Below, one piece after another: positions 32,109 to 43,339 of a stretch of 64,000 nucleotides of DNA. A model generated the notes under the pieces. The model saw nothing but the letters and a program-made list of their open reading frames with translations, was not told where the DNA came from and searched no databases. Every line of letters begins with the position of its first letter. The stretch's first letter is position 1. The translations under genes were made by a program, and so were the position numbers. The DNA is taken from contig JASFAU010000006.1 of NCBI GenBank assembly GCA_039704465.1, positions 558,001-622,000 of the forward strand, given 5' to 3'. The stretch is from Plasmodiophora brassicae. Lineage: Eukaryota > Endomyxa > Phytomyxea > Plasmodiophorida > Plasmodiophoridae.

Positions 32109-32892
32109 TCACATCATCGCTTGGCCAACGATCTTGGGGAGGATCGCGTCACATCCAGACTGATCCATGTCGCCGACGCCGAGATGCTTGACAACTCCGT
32201 TATCCACCAGCATCGCGTCTGGAAAAGCCAAATCCCTTAACCGATTGGTTCCTGACAGCCACCACCGCGGTACATACAGCGTTGCGTGCGGTTAGGCCCG
32301 AAACCGACTTTCGTCAAATCCTGGGAAAGACCGATGGCTTTGGCCCATTCAGAGTTGCCATCCGCCAGCATTCGGATCTTGCTTGGAACGACGTCGGCGC
32401 CTTTGACGTGCAGTTCAGAGCATGGCACAGGTAGGCGGATCACGCCTCAGTAGCAAACCCGCGATAATGCGCCCCCAAGCACCCAGGACGTAGGCGTCGT
32501 TCGTGCTCGTGCAAACAATATCGATGCCTTTCGCCTTTAGCTGGTCGGCTTTGGCAGCAAACGACGGCAGGTGCTGATCAGTACAGGTCGACGTCCACGC
32601 ACCCGGGATCGCAAACAGAATCACCTTCTTTCCGTCGAACACTGAGCAAATCAAGTCAGCGAATCACTCTACGTGATACGCGATACGTTCCACATGAATC
32701 ATACCTGACTTGCTGCTGACGTCTTTCGCTTTGCCTCGCGGCGACTTGCCGTCCTCGAAGGCAAGCTCCTGAAACGTCACGTCGAACGGCACCTGACGAA
32801 TGCAATTACTCGTGGAGCAGCAACCTAGCGTCAGCTATAGTGACCACCTTATCCCCAACCTTAATGACTCCCTGCACACAGAGCGACGACAT
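32109..32892 (-). CDS. peroxiredoxin, Prx5/AHP1 type, 182 aa
   Basis: Five exons (32892-32848, 32792-32705, 32641-32459, 32400-32278, 32218-32109) join in phase to 182 residues. Key blocks are [14 protein letters not shown], the peroxidatic cysteine motif [49 protein letters not shown] and [14 protein letters not shown]. This is the Prx5/PrxII subfamily, which reduces hydrogen and alkyl peroxides with thioredoxin or glutaredoxin. The first exon is only 45 nt; an upstream exon encoding a targeting peptide cannot be excluded. The C-terminus continues with a cysteine ([12 protein letters not shown]) that could be the resolving residue. Confidence 0.9.
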
Positions 32893-33245
32893 CAGTCGCA
32901 ATCGTCGGGAGCAACGTCGAACAACACCAACCATCGCGATCGCAATCACAGAGGTCAAAACTGCCGCCACAGCGTGCGCCGAGCCGCCGACTGAACTTTT
33001 GGAGGTTTTGGCCAAGTTTGTAGAAATTTCAGTCACGGAAGCGTAAAAGTATGAAATTGAATTGTGGCACACTGTGGTACTGCACAAACGCGCCCTTGCG
33101 TTGATGTGAGCCGATGTTTGCAGGTCGCCTAACCCTAATTAACGAGGACTAAATTCCATATACCACTGCTTGCCGTGGGCAACCATCGCAATAATGGTTT
33201 ACTGAAGCACGATCGAGGCATGCAAGGCTTGAGGGCTGAACAATA
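32893..33245. other. 353-bp intergenic between GNPDA stop and peroxiredoxin start
   Basis: Contains the presumed peroxiredoxin promoter. An open frame across 32893-33087 (minus) is continuous with the peroxiredoxin first exon and could be an N-terminal extension, but its composition is not convincing. Confidence 0.35.
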
Positions 33246-34429
33246 TCAGTGACATCCGCTTCCTCGTCTGGGCGACGTCGGGCGCTGGGGCTTATTGTGT
33301 GGATCGCAGCGTTCAACGGTCTCCTGGAGACCGCGGAAGTACTTCACCGTCTTGACGCGCAATTCCAGAGTTGCATCGTCGTCACAGACAATCATTGCGT
33401 TTTCGTGCAGCTGGATTGCCGACCTGAACAATGGATGAAGGTTTACAGAAACGTTTGCTAAGCAGATAATCCCGCTTACACCGTCCACATGTGGCAGACA
33501 CCTTCCTCGATCGACTTCTGTAATGCGAGGGCTTTTGAAATCCCTGTAATGATGACAAGGACTTCGCGCGCACTCAAATATGTTTGCACACCGACCGTCA
33601 ATGCGCGCTTGGGGACCTTCGAGATATCACCATCAACTAGGCAAGATACAGCCGTAAGAGGCCATTCCGTCACAAATTCGTCCTGAAACGCGTGCACTTA
33701 CAGAATCGAGAGTTGGCGACGATCGTGTCATATGCCAGCGTCTTGAGGCGTGTCCTGGACGCCAGCGAGCTTCCAGGCTCATTAAACGCGATCTGCGACA
33801 TCTTGTTAGAGCAACAATCAACAGCAAACAGTAACTTACATGACCGTCCGGCCCAATGCCCCCAAGGAATCTGTTCACAGCTGATATTAGACATACTGTA
33901 TGGACATACGACACGAGTGGATACTGACAATTCGATTCCGCCGTAGCTCGCGATTTTATCCTCATAGCGCTGGCACTCGGCAGCGAGATCCGGCGCATTG
34001 CCATCGAGAATGTTGACGTTCTCCCGACGAATGTCAATATGTTTGAACAAGTGGTCCCACATGAAAGAATGCTGTCGGGACCGTTAGCGCAATTCGAAAA
34101 CACGAACCAGACGTCCTGCGCACGTAGGATTCCGAATGATCTTCAGGCAGATCACAGTACTCATCCATGTTGAACGTAACGACGTACTTGAAGCTCAGTT
34201 GACCAGTCTTGTAATGCCGTATCAGGCCCTGGTACCTATGAAGCAATCAGGCAACGCCGACCTGATACACTCAACGACAGGCGTACGTCGGAATGGGACT
34301 ACTGCCCGTTGGCAATCCCAGCACGAACGGGCGGTCGGCGGTCGGCTTGAACTCGTTGATGCGATGCATGACATAGTCGGCCACGTAGTCGCCAACGGCC
34401 TGCTTGTCGGGGCGAATGATGAGCCGCAT
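33246..34429 (-). CDS. GNPDA: glucosamine-6-phosphate deaminase/isomerase
   Basis: About seven exons. Start ATG 34429 gives [20 protein letters not shown], then [17 protein letters not shown] (phosphate-binding loop), [67 protein letters not shown] (catalytic Asp-His block, formed by splicing), [35 protein letters not shown] and [18 protein letters not shown]. The enzyme converts glucosamine-6-phosphate to fructose-6-phosphate and ammonia, linking amino-sugar turnover to glycolysis. All catalytic blocks are intact. It ends with a short basic tail not found in most family members. Confidence 0.92.
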
Positions 34430-34758
34430 GCTGGTCGGCGAAACCTGGCGATCAACTGCCCACGGACTCCCGCTGATCGAATTCGCAGTTCGCAGAAGCG
34501 TCAGTGCCGGGCTGCGCTCAAGCTGCAGACACCGACGGGTCGATCTGTTCGGGGAACCCACATGGAGTGCAGCAAGGAATTATTTCCTGTTACATTCCAG
34601 GCCCCTCAGCTCAAGTTGACCCTGCTGGTGGATGAGCGAAAATGCTGGGCATGCGTTGTTTCCAGGGTCGCCTCAGACAGCCTGCTTCGCCTTCCCAGGA
34701 ATGATTGAGTGGCGGGACTGGCGCAGTCCGTTTATCTGAGCAACCATACAGCTTCGGC

Positions 34759-37367
34759 ATGAACACGCGATCGTCGTCACGGCGGTCTCCTGCGGGGATG
34801 TCCGACGGGTCCGATGCGGATGCAGGTGGGAAAGACCGGCAGGTCGGCCAGCGTGGCGCTGGTCCTCGAAGGCGCCCGAATGGGAGGCACAAGCAGGCGG
34901 TCGAACATTCTGAGGTGCCGGCGCCGCCGGACAACATGCAGGTCGTTGCTGTGGCAGGACCGCAACCCAACTCGGGGTTGTCGTCCTCGCATCAAATCGT
35001 CCTGTAATGTGCTACTTGCCCATAGTCGCGTCGTTGCTGACTCAAGTGCAGGCGCGATCTATCGAATCGAAATATGGTCGTGCACAACCCAGCGACACGT
35101 AGGCTGACTGTGTATTCGGTGGGGCGAATGCGGGCGAATTCTGTTGCCAGACCTGACGTTGCTGTCCCAGGGATCTCATGAAGTATCGGATTCGTCGCGG
35201 TCTATGGAATCGTGCCCAATGTGCTTGCGCCCTCTGTATACCGACTACGACGACGCCGATATCGGCAGGACCCAAGATGGAGCCTTCCATGCATCACCTG
35301 TGGGCCTTGGCAATGGTCGCGGAACTGGTGTTCGACTGCCTAGCTAATGACTATCACGTCGTGTGTAGCATGTGACGCTGGCTCATGACTATTTCATGAG
35401 GTTGGGAGAGATGCACTACTACACCACGCCGAATGACCGGTAAGCCAGCATTGCTTCGTGATGGGCCTTTCTCTAATCATGCGTCTAGAGAGGAGATTTG
35501 CGATGACGTGTGCGATGATGATGATGATGATGGGGTTAACCCTCGGGTCCTCTCTGAGCGGTCGTTCAATAACGGATACTATGATCGATTCTTCACCGAG
35601 CAGAATAAGCTTGGATCCGGCGGGTTCGGATCCGTGTTCCTATGCGAGCATGTTCTCGATGGAGTTACCCTTGGTGCGTGATCTTTCCCCGTCCTTGAAT
35701 CGTCACGTTCACGTCTAACGGGATTCTTCAGGCACGTATGCATGCAAGAAAATCCCAGTTGGGGATAATCGGCCTTGGCTGTTGCGTGTCCTCAGGTCTG
35801 GTTTACGGCGGGCTGGGCCGTGGGCGTTTCCATATTTACATTTGCTTAGTGAAATCCGGGCTGTGGAAACTCTACGACATCCCAACATCGTTGCCTATAA
35901 GCATAGCTGGCTGGAGCTTAACAAGACCGCTGATTTTGGGCCAACGGTGAGGACTGGTGATTGCCTGTCGGTGTCCGCTGTTCACAATTTAAGCGTCAGG
36001 TCCCCGTCATATTTATGCTGATGGAATATGCCAACATGGGCAACATTGCGGACTACATTTGTAAAGCAGAAACGCTCCCGACCGATGACGACGTATGGTC
36101 TTTGCTGGGTGGCATTTGCCGCGGGCTCCGTCATCTGCATCATTCCGGCATCGTTCATCGTGACATCAAGCCCGGTAATGTCTTCGGCTTCGCTAATGGC
36201 TAGCGCACTGAAACGATTTGGCAGAGGTACACATGGCAGACGAGCGCCCGTGATTGCGATATATCGTTTCATGCCTCCATGTAGAACCTGTTGCTGAATG
36301 CGGACTACGACGTCCTGTCTGGGCGTACCAGCATCCGAGTGCTTATTTCTGATTTTGGCGAATCCGACACGTTGAAACAAGCCACGCGCCGTCCACGAAC
36401 TGGTTTGCCATCACTATCGTTTGAAACTCGGTCGTCTTCTGATTCTGCTTGCCAGGCAATACTGGTACAATGTTCTACTGTGCTCCCGAGCTTCTCGACG
36501 AGGAAGACGAATACGACGACCGGGCTGACATGTTGATTGGCGCATGACCTTGGACGTTATTTCGCACTGACAGCTGTGTTAGATACTCCCTGGGTGTCGT
36601 TTTGTACTTCATGTGCTACGGACGTGCACCGTATGAGGAATTTGCTGGATCCGCTTCTGAACTTCACGATGCGTTAAAATACGGCACCCTGGCGTTGACT
36701 TTTCCAGAGGGCAGGTCCGGGGACATGGTCGACCTCATTGTACAGATGACAAGATTCGACCGCTCGGAGAGGCCTAGCATTGACCAGGTACGGATTGGTG
36801 TTCATATACCTGGGTCTACGCGTCGAAATTTAAATTGTGAAATAGGTTCTACAGCACCATTTGTTGCGGAACGACTCTTCCGCGTCGTCGCGTGTCCATA
36901 GGAGGCCAGGACGGTCTTCCCAGGCAAGCAGTCCGCCGCTGATGATGATTAGAGACACAAGCAGGTCCCCCGCACCTCCTTCCATGGTTTCAAACGAGAT
37001 AATACGTCGATGCCTGTTTGCAATATGACACGAGCCTGCCCTACAGATCCTTGATCCTGAACATCAGCCCGATAGGCCCTGGTGGCCGCCTGCCTTGCAC
37101 ATTGCTGCAACGTTTGCACAGGTTGCATTAACTGATGGTCCGCCTTTTCGGAGCGCTCTTCTCGCAGCTGCAGGCTGTGGCTCTGCCGTTGCAACGGATG
37201 TCCACCTAGACGTCCCTCTCTGGATCCAGTACTCGCTGCCCGTCATATCGCTGCTTTTGGCATGGCCAGCGCAATCGCTACAGTCTGCCGCTATCCTCTG
37301 TGCTGTTGCGCTTGGACAGTTAGCGATGATCGCTCAGTTACGCCGCCGCAAACGCAAGCGAGATTGA
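34759..37367 (+). CDS. IKS1-like protein kinase with C-terminal transmembrane segment
   Basis: A multi-exon gene. The N-terminus is disordered, then HQIVLRDLSNRNMVVHNPAT (exons 34759-35003 and from 35052), a CPMCLRPL zinc-like knuckle and HDYFMRLGEMHYY, which together are typical of the IKS1 kinase family. The kinase domain follows: NKLGSGGFGSVFLCEH, YACKKIPVG (catalytic Lys), TLRHPNIVAYKHSWLE, LMEYANMGNIADYI, HLHHSGIVHRDIKPGNV (catalytic loop), DFGES, YCAPELLDEEDEYDDRADM, and YFMCYGRAPYEEF. All catalytic motifs are present. The final exon encodes hydrophobic stretches (QYSLPVISLLLAWPAQSLQS) and a basic tail RRRKRKRD, suggesting a tail anchor. Some middle splice sites, and the link to the last exon, are provisional. 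A (GAT)n run encodes poly-Asp at about 35511. Confidence 0.72.
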
Positions 37368-37435
37368 AATAAAATATCTACTGCTCCCGATAATTGGCTC
37401 CGCTGGTATGTCTTGACTATACTTGTGACACTACT

Positions 37436-38123
37436 TCAGCGTTTCTTGAGCTGGCCCCCTTTCTGCGACCGGTTGAAGAGCGCAGTCTGATGTTCCAGGT
37501 CAAACACGCCTCGCTCCATGCACCACTGCTCTGCCATTGATAACGGCCCTCGGCCATCGTAACGCCCCATCGCCCTTTCCTCATTGTACAAACTTTCGTA
37601 GAACAGCCTCAAACAGTCCAGCTACACACGTGCTCGTCAGAATAACATACCTCAACAGATGCTCGCGATATACGCACGAAGGGAGGTTCATCGTGTTTCT
37701 GTCCTGGCTTTCCAAATTCCTTCTTCGGTTTCTTAGACGGCCTTTTCACAGTTGACTCCTGACATTACGTTAAGATTATTATCGGTCGGTCAATGCTAAA
37801 CCTTATACCTGCATTTCCTTCTTGGCTTTGGGTTTCGATTCCTTCTTGACCTTGACCGCTTTCTTTGGGGATACAGTTCGTTTCTTATTTCCTATGACTG
37901 CGTCGTCGTCGGAAGTGCGCTCGATCTTCGGTTTTCTATCCTTCGACAACTCGGCGCGAGGTTTCGCCTCCTTCTTGACATTAGGCTTTTTCTCCTTCTT
38001 GACTGACGGTTTGGGTTTCTGCTAAACCGCATTACCTGACATGCAGCAAGCGGCGGACGTCAGCAGACCTACAAGTTTCGTGGCCAGTGGCTGGTCATCG
38101 GATTCTGACGACGACGATGCCAT
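37436..38123 (-). CDS. lysine-rich, probably nuclear protein, 185 aa
   Basis: Four exons in phase: 38123-38073, 38021-37809, a 36-codon third exon, and a last exon ending at 37436. The start is acidic and serine-rich (MASSSSESDDQPLATKL), the middle is dense with lysine repeats (KKEKKPNVKKEAKPR, KKAVKVKKESKPKAKKE), and the C-terminus is the only part that looks folded (LDCLRLFYESLYNEERAM, then LSMAEQWCMERGVF). A Ser/Asp start with a KPK-type tail is common in nucleolar and chromatin proteins; that role is inference. No family recognised for the C-terminal block, which could be a useful search seed. Confidence 0.65.
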
Positions 38124-38217
38124 GGCAGCCGACGACAACTGAACACTGCGAAATAGCCCGCAACCCCGCCGATTGAGCGCGACTTCTGTATTGTAGTAGA
38201 GTACGAACAATCTCGTT

Positions 38218-40887
38218 CTAAAGAAGCCACTCGTCTCCAATATCAGTTAGACTGTCAGTCTCCTGCGTGGCGGCGGCAGCGCTATCGGACGGTTTGGCCG
38301 GACCGTGCTGCTGTTCACGTCCCTGACGCTTCTGTAGAAGGGCAATGCGCCGTTTCGCGGATTCGATTTGTTTGTCCTTTGCCAATATGACGTATCAGCA
38401 GTTGACGCTATGCACTCGGACGATGGCACTTACAAGTGCGCTCATCGTCAAGTGGAATTCACGGTTCTGGCTTAGCTTTCTGGTATTCATCTCGACTTGC
38501 AATTCCTTCGGTAATGGACCATAGTCATTGATTGTCGCCAACGACCGCATATCAGTTTCATGCTTCTTCTTCAGATCGTCTATAGCAGCGCGGTGTTGGC
38601 CAGCATCACGCTCCATCTCATTATCCGGTCAGCATTCAAACCCAAACGAAGCCGAGACAACGACCTACATCATTGTGGAGGCCTTCAGTTTTCTGACGAA
38701 CAGCCTCAAGTGCGGTCGTCTGTACTGCTATTGTCGACCGAAGAGAGACGAGACGACAAAGACGCGCTTCGCGATCGCGTGACAGCTGGTCGTGCTCTGA
38801 ACGTGAAGCGGCCAGCTTGATAGAAAACTCTTTGATGCGGGCATCGAGTTGAGTCAGCTTCTTCATACTCTCGTAAGCTGTCAATGACAAATACTTTCAG
38901 CATTAGAGATCACACCTGTAACTGAAGCTTCTCTTCCGTCGTCGGCGTTTCAGATAACTCCCGAATCTGTAACTGAAGCGCCTCGTAGACCCCTGCTGAC
39001 GATGCGTTCGCGTCATGCAGTCGGGCGATATCCATCCTGATCCCATGTCGTTATAGAGTGTTTCCAGGTAGTAGCTGGTCGTGACATGCATACACGAGGG
39101 TGTTAACCGTTTCGAACGACCTGTCGAATGAAGCTTGGACACCATCCCGAAGAGATAGGAGATGTGCACGAGCAGAGCCAGTAAACCGCATGAGGGCCGT
39201 CGAGCAATTGCTAGTGAAAAGCGATTGAGAAAGGCGCATCTTGCCAATGAATTTACAGGTTTCAGCGGTCGACTTCTCCAGGGAGATCCTGTACGCAGAA
39301 GAAGCAACATTAAGACTAGCAGAACTCGGATCATGAGGGTCTCCTGCCATACAGCTCCTCATGCTTGCATTGCAATCTGTCGTTGTAGCTCTCCATTTCC
39401 TGATCAAGTCTGGAGATTTTCTCTTGCACATGAAGGGTCAGGTTTTGCTTCTCCTCAACGTCGTTTGTCACGAATTCAACCTCCTGCTGCTTTGCATTGG
39501 CTCTGCGAGTACGTCAGCAATGGTGCATCAACCCAGCATAAGTTGATTGAACCTATCGTGCAGTTGCGATGTTTCATCGATGAGAGGCTGAAGGGTATCT
39601 TTCGATGTCAACAAACTGTCTTGCATGATTTGCAGTTCGCCAGAAACGCATTGCTGCCGTTGTTTGGCAGCATCACGTCTGGTGCTCAACGCAGCTAACT
39701 CGCGAAACGACGTTTTGGATGCCTGCATCTACAGTATAACCCAGGTTAGAAGAGAAAGAACGCAAAGACGACAAGCTGATATACCAGTGAACGCCATTCA
39801 CGAAGTTTCATTCTGGTGCCTTCGTACTTGGCTGAAGCGACAGCATGCTCTTCTGCCAGCGCATGAACTGAATCCTTCAATTCCTCAACTTCATCGCGAT
39901 GTGATTCTGATATCGCTTGGTCTTCGTTAAACTGAACGTCAAATCCCTTTGGTTGCAAGACACAAACTCATGAAGGCGCGTGCGCCTGCCTTTCTTTGTA
40001 GTTCGGAGACCTCCCGGGCGTTACCGTCACGGCGCGCCTCAATGTCTGTCAACATTGAGTTTAAACCGGTAAAGCTAATGTGCAGTTGAGCTTACATGTG
40101 TCTTTGTTGATATCGCGTAACGTCGTGAGCAGTCGGCGGGACTCTTCGAAATGGAGAACGGAAGCCTGTAATGGTAGCAGCAGTTCGTGTTGCACTATGC
40201 AAGTTAGGGACACGATGGAATACATTGATCAGAGGCGGGTACTTTGACGACGTTGCGATTCCAGGTTTGTTCGGAGGCCTGACAGGTGACGACGTTGTGA
40301 CGATATGAATGCCGTCCTCTCTTTTACATCTTGCGATGCATTGCACAGATTTGCTAGCATTTGCTCGACTGCCGATTTTACGTAAGCCAACACAAACCGC
40401 AGTCGTTAATTCGCTCGACATACCTTTATCATGGTTTTCGTACTTCTCGGCGCGATCCGCATCGTAATTTCTCAGACTCTGTGACATCCACTCAATCCTT
40501 GAACTGCCAGAAGCAAGAGACAATCTGCAAGCGCTAAGTCGAGCGAAGATATCTTTCTCATTTCGGACGAGGTCGCATAGCGTCGACATGATCTCGCGTC
40601 TCTGTGACAGAACCAACTGCATGTCATGTTGCTTAACACAATGGACGGATCAGATCCATGGGATGGAGATCCAGTGAATGTCGTTTCAAACCAAAGTCGC
40701 GTTCGCGGAGTGCAGTTCGCTGTTCTGCTTGACGAGACCTTCTACAAGCAACGAACGGGTTAGCGCGCACCGACGACGTACGTTCAACGGCAGTGGAACC
40801 GAGATCCAGCAGAGGGTCAAGCATAGACGCAGCAGACAATGCCGACATTCGCACGTTCGACACCGCGTTCGACACCGCGTTCGACAA
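38218..40887 (-). CDS. coiled-coil protein with many short exons
   Basis: A run of roughly eleven short exons on the minus strand, each heptad-like: VLSQRREIMSTLCDLVRNEK, EDQAISESHRDEVEELKDSV, LQIMQDSLLTSKDTLQPLI, EKISRLDQEMESYNDRLQ, KLTQLDARIKEFSIKLAA, DDLKKKHETDMRSLA and KDKQIESAKRRIALLQKRQ. It ends DIGDEWLL at 38218. The N-terminus contains a short tandem repeat (SNAVSNAVSN). Introns are about 50 nt. The exons were recognised by coding style; exact joins were not all solved. Long coiled coils of this kind serve as kinetochore, centrosome or axoneme scaffolds. No family-specific motif was recognised. Confidence 0.6.
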
Positions 40888-41031
40888 CCTGCCTGCTCAC
40901 CGAGCTCCCTCACCCAGAACACCAAAGTGCAAAATGGAACTTCGGCCTGCGACACTGCAGGCTCTCACTGTCATTGTCCCCATCCCCGCCTGCCAGCATG
41001 CGGCATGCCTGTACGGGTGGAAATGTCTGCA

Positions 41032-41121
41032 CCTAAGTTACAGCAGGAAACGCCGGTGTATCGGTTCCTGTGGCGTCCTAAGTTACAGCAGGAAACGCCG
41101 GTGTATCGGTTCCTGTGGCGT
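41032..41121. repeat. perfect 45-bp tandem duplication
   Basis: Two identical 45-bp units, 41032-41076 and 41077-41121, each beginning CCTAAGTTACAGCAGG and ending CCTGTGGCGT. Confidence 0.95.
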
Positions 41122-42152
41122 TGGCGCGATCCCTCAACGCCTTCTCCAGCCTCTTGCGAACGTCTCCATACCAATTTCGTTTAGGAGGCCATAGGCAGGG
41201 TTGTTCGCTCCGAAACGTCGAACGAGACGGTCCCTCATCCGAGACCCGTTGGTGCTCACGGTTTCGAACTTGGTAATCGACGAACTGCTCGATCAGGTTC
41301 CACCGTCACATCTTCACTGGTCAGGTCATCAAAATGTCGAGCAGAGACGGTCTCCCGCATTGCAGGGTCATCCAGGAAACGATGAAAGTGAATCAGAGCG
41401 CAACCAATCTGGTTACGCTTGCTGGCACCCAATTGTTTGTCCTGGACGACGCGAGGAACCGGAGCGGTAGGTTGGACGTGAACGAGGCGTCAGACGCGGA
41501 CGTATACGACGTCGTTGGTACGCAGGGAAGCCGATTCAGTCTCAGCGTCCTCCGTGATTCTGACAATCCGGTACAATGTCGAGTCGCGGATGATCACACC
41601 GGTGTAGGTGCCGACCATGTCGACGACGAAAGCAACCATAGTACAGTTGCCGAACATCGTCATGTCGACTGACATCAGCCTCGTTAGATGAGGACATGAG
41701 CTCTCCGACTGTGATTTGGGTGCTGGACACTGGCGTGTCCAGAACGCCAACCGGCAGCCCAGGTTGTTTTAAGGCGCTGCTCCACGTATTCGTGCAGGTT
41801 TGTCAACTCTGCAGATGACCGGCAGCCTCTCGAACGGTAGTTGCGCACGCTGCACAGCCTTTTCGGCGTCAAGTTGAATGACGAGTCGTAGGTGCAAGTC
41901 TGACGACGAACGCGATGTCGACGAACAGCACACCAGGACTAGTGAAGATTATGATAGGTACACATTTTGTGGCTCAAGGCCATGGATGGGAGGTTGCCAC
42001 AAGCGCCGCGGTTCTACATAGGTAGCTGGGTTGAATAAGTAATCCCTTAGCTTCGGCAGATCTTTGCTAATGTATAATACTGTTCGTCGATGGCTGCCTG
42101 AAAGCAGGTGGCCAATTGTCTTGCTCTGTACCCAACAGTGCTGCATTGGCAA
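41078..42152 (-). CDS. multi-exon gene of uncertain identity, possibly with a Plus3-like fold
   Basis: Exon-like segments on the minus strand run from about 42152 to a stop at 41078. The clearest reads VAFVVDMVGTYTGVIIRDS then LYRIVRITEDAETESA and LRTNDVVYVRV, and is followed by KRNQIGCALIHFHRFLDDP and, near the end, RLEKALRDRANATGTD. A beta-rich segment followed by a charged helical tail is reminiscent of the Plus3 domain of RTF1, but the key Plus3 residues are not clear, so this is a suggestion only. The stop lies inside the 45-bp tandem duplication. The N-terminal exon and start are unresolved. Confidence 0.3.
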
Positions 42153-42194
42153 ATTGTTTTACCTTTTCAAAAAGGCTGCGTACTCGTGCATGTT

Positions 42195-42279
42195 GCTACT
42201 TTGGCCGAGTTGGTCTAAGGCGCCAGATTAAGGCTCTGGTCTTCTCCGGAAGGCGCAGGTTCAAATCCTGCAGGTGGCA
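42195..42279 (+). tRNA. tRNA-Leu (AAG), copy 1
   Basis: An 85-nt class II tRNA. Acceptor strands GCTACTT and AGGTGGC pair over seven positions (two G-T wobbles) with discriminator A. The anticodon arm CCAGA-TTAAGGC-TCTGG gives anticodon AAG, reading CUU leucine codons. A long variable arm follows, and the T arm contains the B-box GGTTCAAATCC. The A-box TGGCCGAGTTGG is intact. No intron. T-runs (TTTTG TTTTTG TTTTTCC) after 42280 act as a polymerase III terminator. Confidence 0.95.
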
Positions 42280-42475
42280 TTCCTTTTGTTTTTGTTTTTC
42301 CGGTGTCGAGAAACGCTCTCGGCACTTCGATCGGGTCAAAACCTGTACCTACCAACATGGCCGGAAGCTGGTGGCCTAGTTGGGAGGTCCGGTCTACAAT
42401 CCGAGGAACACGACACCGTCAATATACTTATCAAGCACTTGATCACTATATTTACCATACAACACCTGTTGCTAC

Positions 42476-43070
42476 TCACAACCAACTGAATTTCTCTGCC
42501 GGGTTATTCTCACGCAGACAGAACCCAATCGCGAACTGACCATATTTTTCGGTTGGCAATGCGGTCCATCGGTCTCTCGCGTCATTGAGCGGGTTCGAGC
42601 CGAACCTTCGCCGATATTCTTCCGACTCCAGATGTGCAACGTACTCGTACCGTGTGTCAATGGTTTTTGGCGCGTTGCGTTGTGTAGACCGGGCCGCCCA
42701 ACTACCTACATACGTATGTAGGCCATTGGACATGGGAGCGTTTCGATATCGCTTAGGCGAACCCAGCCCTATTCACAGGAGGTTGCTGAGAGTCTCCTCG
42801 ATCGGACAACGTCACAGCAACGTCCATTGTCACAACCGCATTGGGTCTGCATCCTGAAGTACATTTGGCCATGGTCTGCAGCGACAGCGACGACGTAGGA
42901 GGGAACCCCGGCTCCGCATCGTACTTTGCACTGCCAGTCATCGTGATATTAAGCCGCGCCAGCTCTGTCAAATCACTGCGTTGATGGACCTCTCTATTAA
43001 TACGTGGGGCTGGGTCCAACCCAGAAGTCGGAGACCGCCAATGCCACGTTGGAAACGCTATAACGTGCAT
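42476..43070 (-). CDS. possible gene between the two tRNA copies, unknown
   Basis: Two protein-like minus-strand stretches, 43070-42753 and 42733-42476. The second includes EEYRRRFGSNPLNDARDRW followed by TALPTEKYGQF, faintly like an HMG-box or similar helical DNA-binding segment. I could not establish a splice join. Low confidence. Confidence 0.25.
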
Positions 43071-43103
43071 GACTTTGCCACCGAAGTATGGATACCCGTC
43101 GTT

Positions 43104-43188
43104 GCTACTTTGGCCGAGTTGGTCTAAGGCGCCAGATTAAGGCTCTGGTCTTCTCCGGAAGGCGCAGGTTCAAATCCTGCAGGTGGCA
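43104..43188 (+). tRNA. tRNA-Leu (AAG), copy 2
   Basis: Identical over all 85 nt to the copy at 42195-42279, with only GTT upstream and T downstream also shared. Followed at once by TGTTTTTTTG, a good polymerase III terminator. Confidence 0.95.
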
Positions 43189-43339
43189 TGTTTTTTTGCA
43201 ACGTTTCGAGAGCACGTATTTCCCGAACGTTTTGAATGTGTCTGGCAACTTTGGCCTTTCCCGAAAACGTCGTTTTTGTAGAAGTAAGGCCTGAGCTACA
43301 TACGTCTTTTCGAAAAAGAACTTATCGAACGCCGCTCCA

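Noticed and set aside
35511..35532. The (GAT)n run as a significant microsatellite
   Set aside because: It lies in frame in the kinase gene and simply encodes an Asp run, common in linkers.
42195..43188. The tRNA pair as long terminal direct repeats of an integrated element
   Set aside because: The identity is confined to the tRNA itself plus a few bases; nothing between resembles an integrase or reverse transcriptase.
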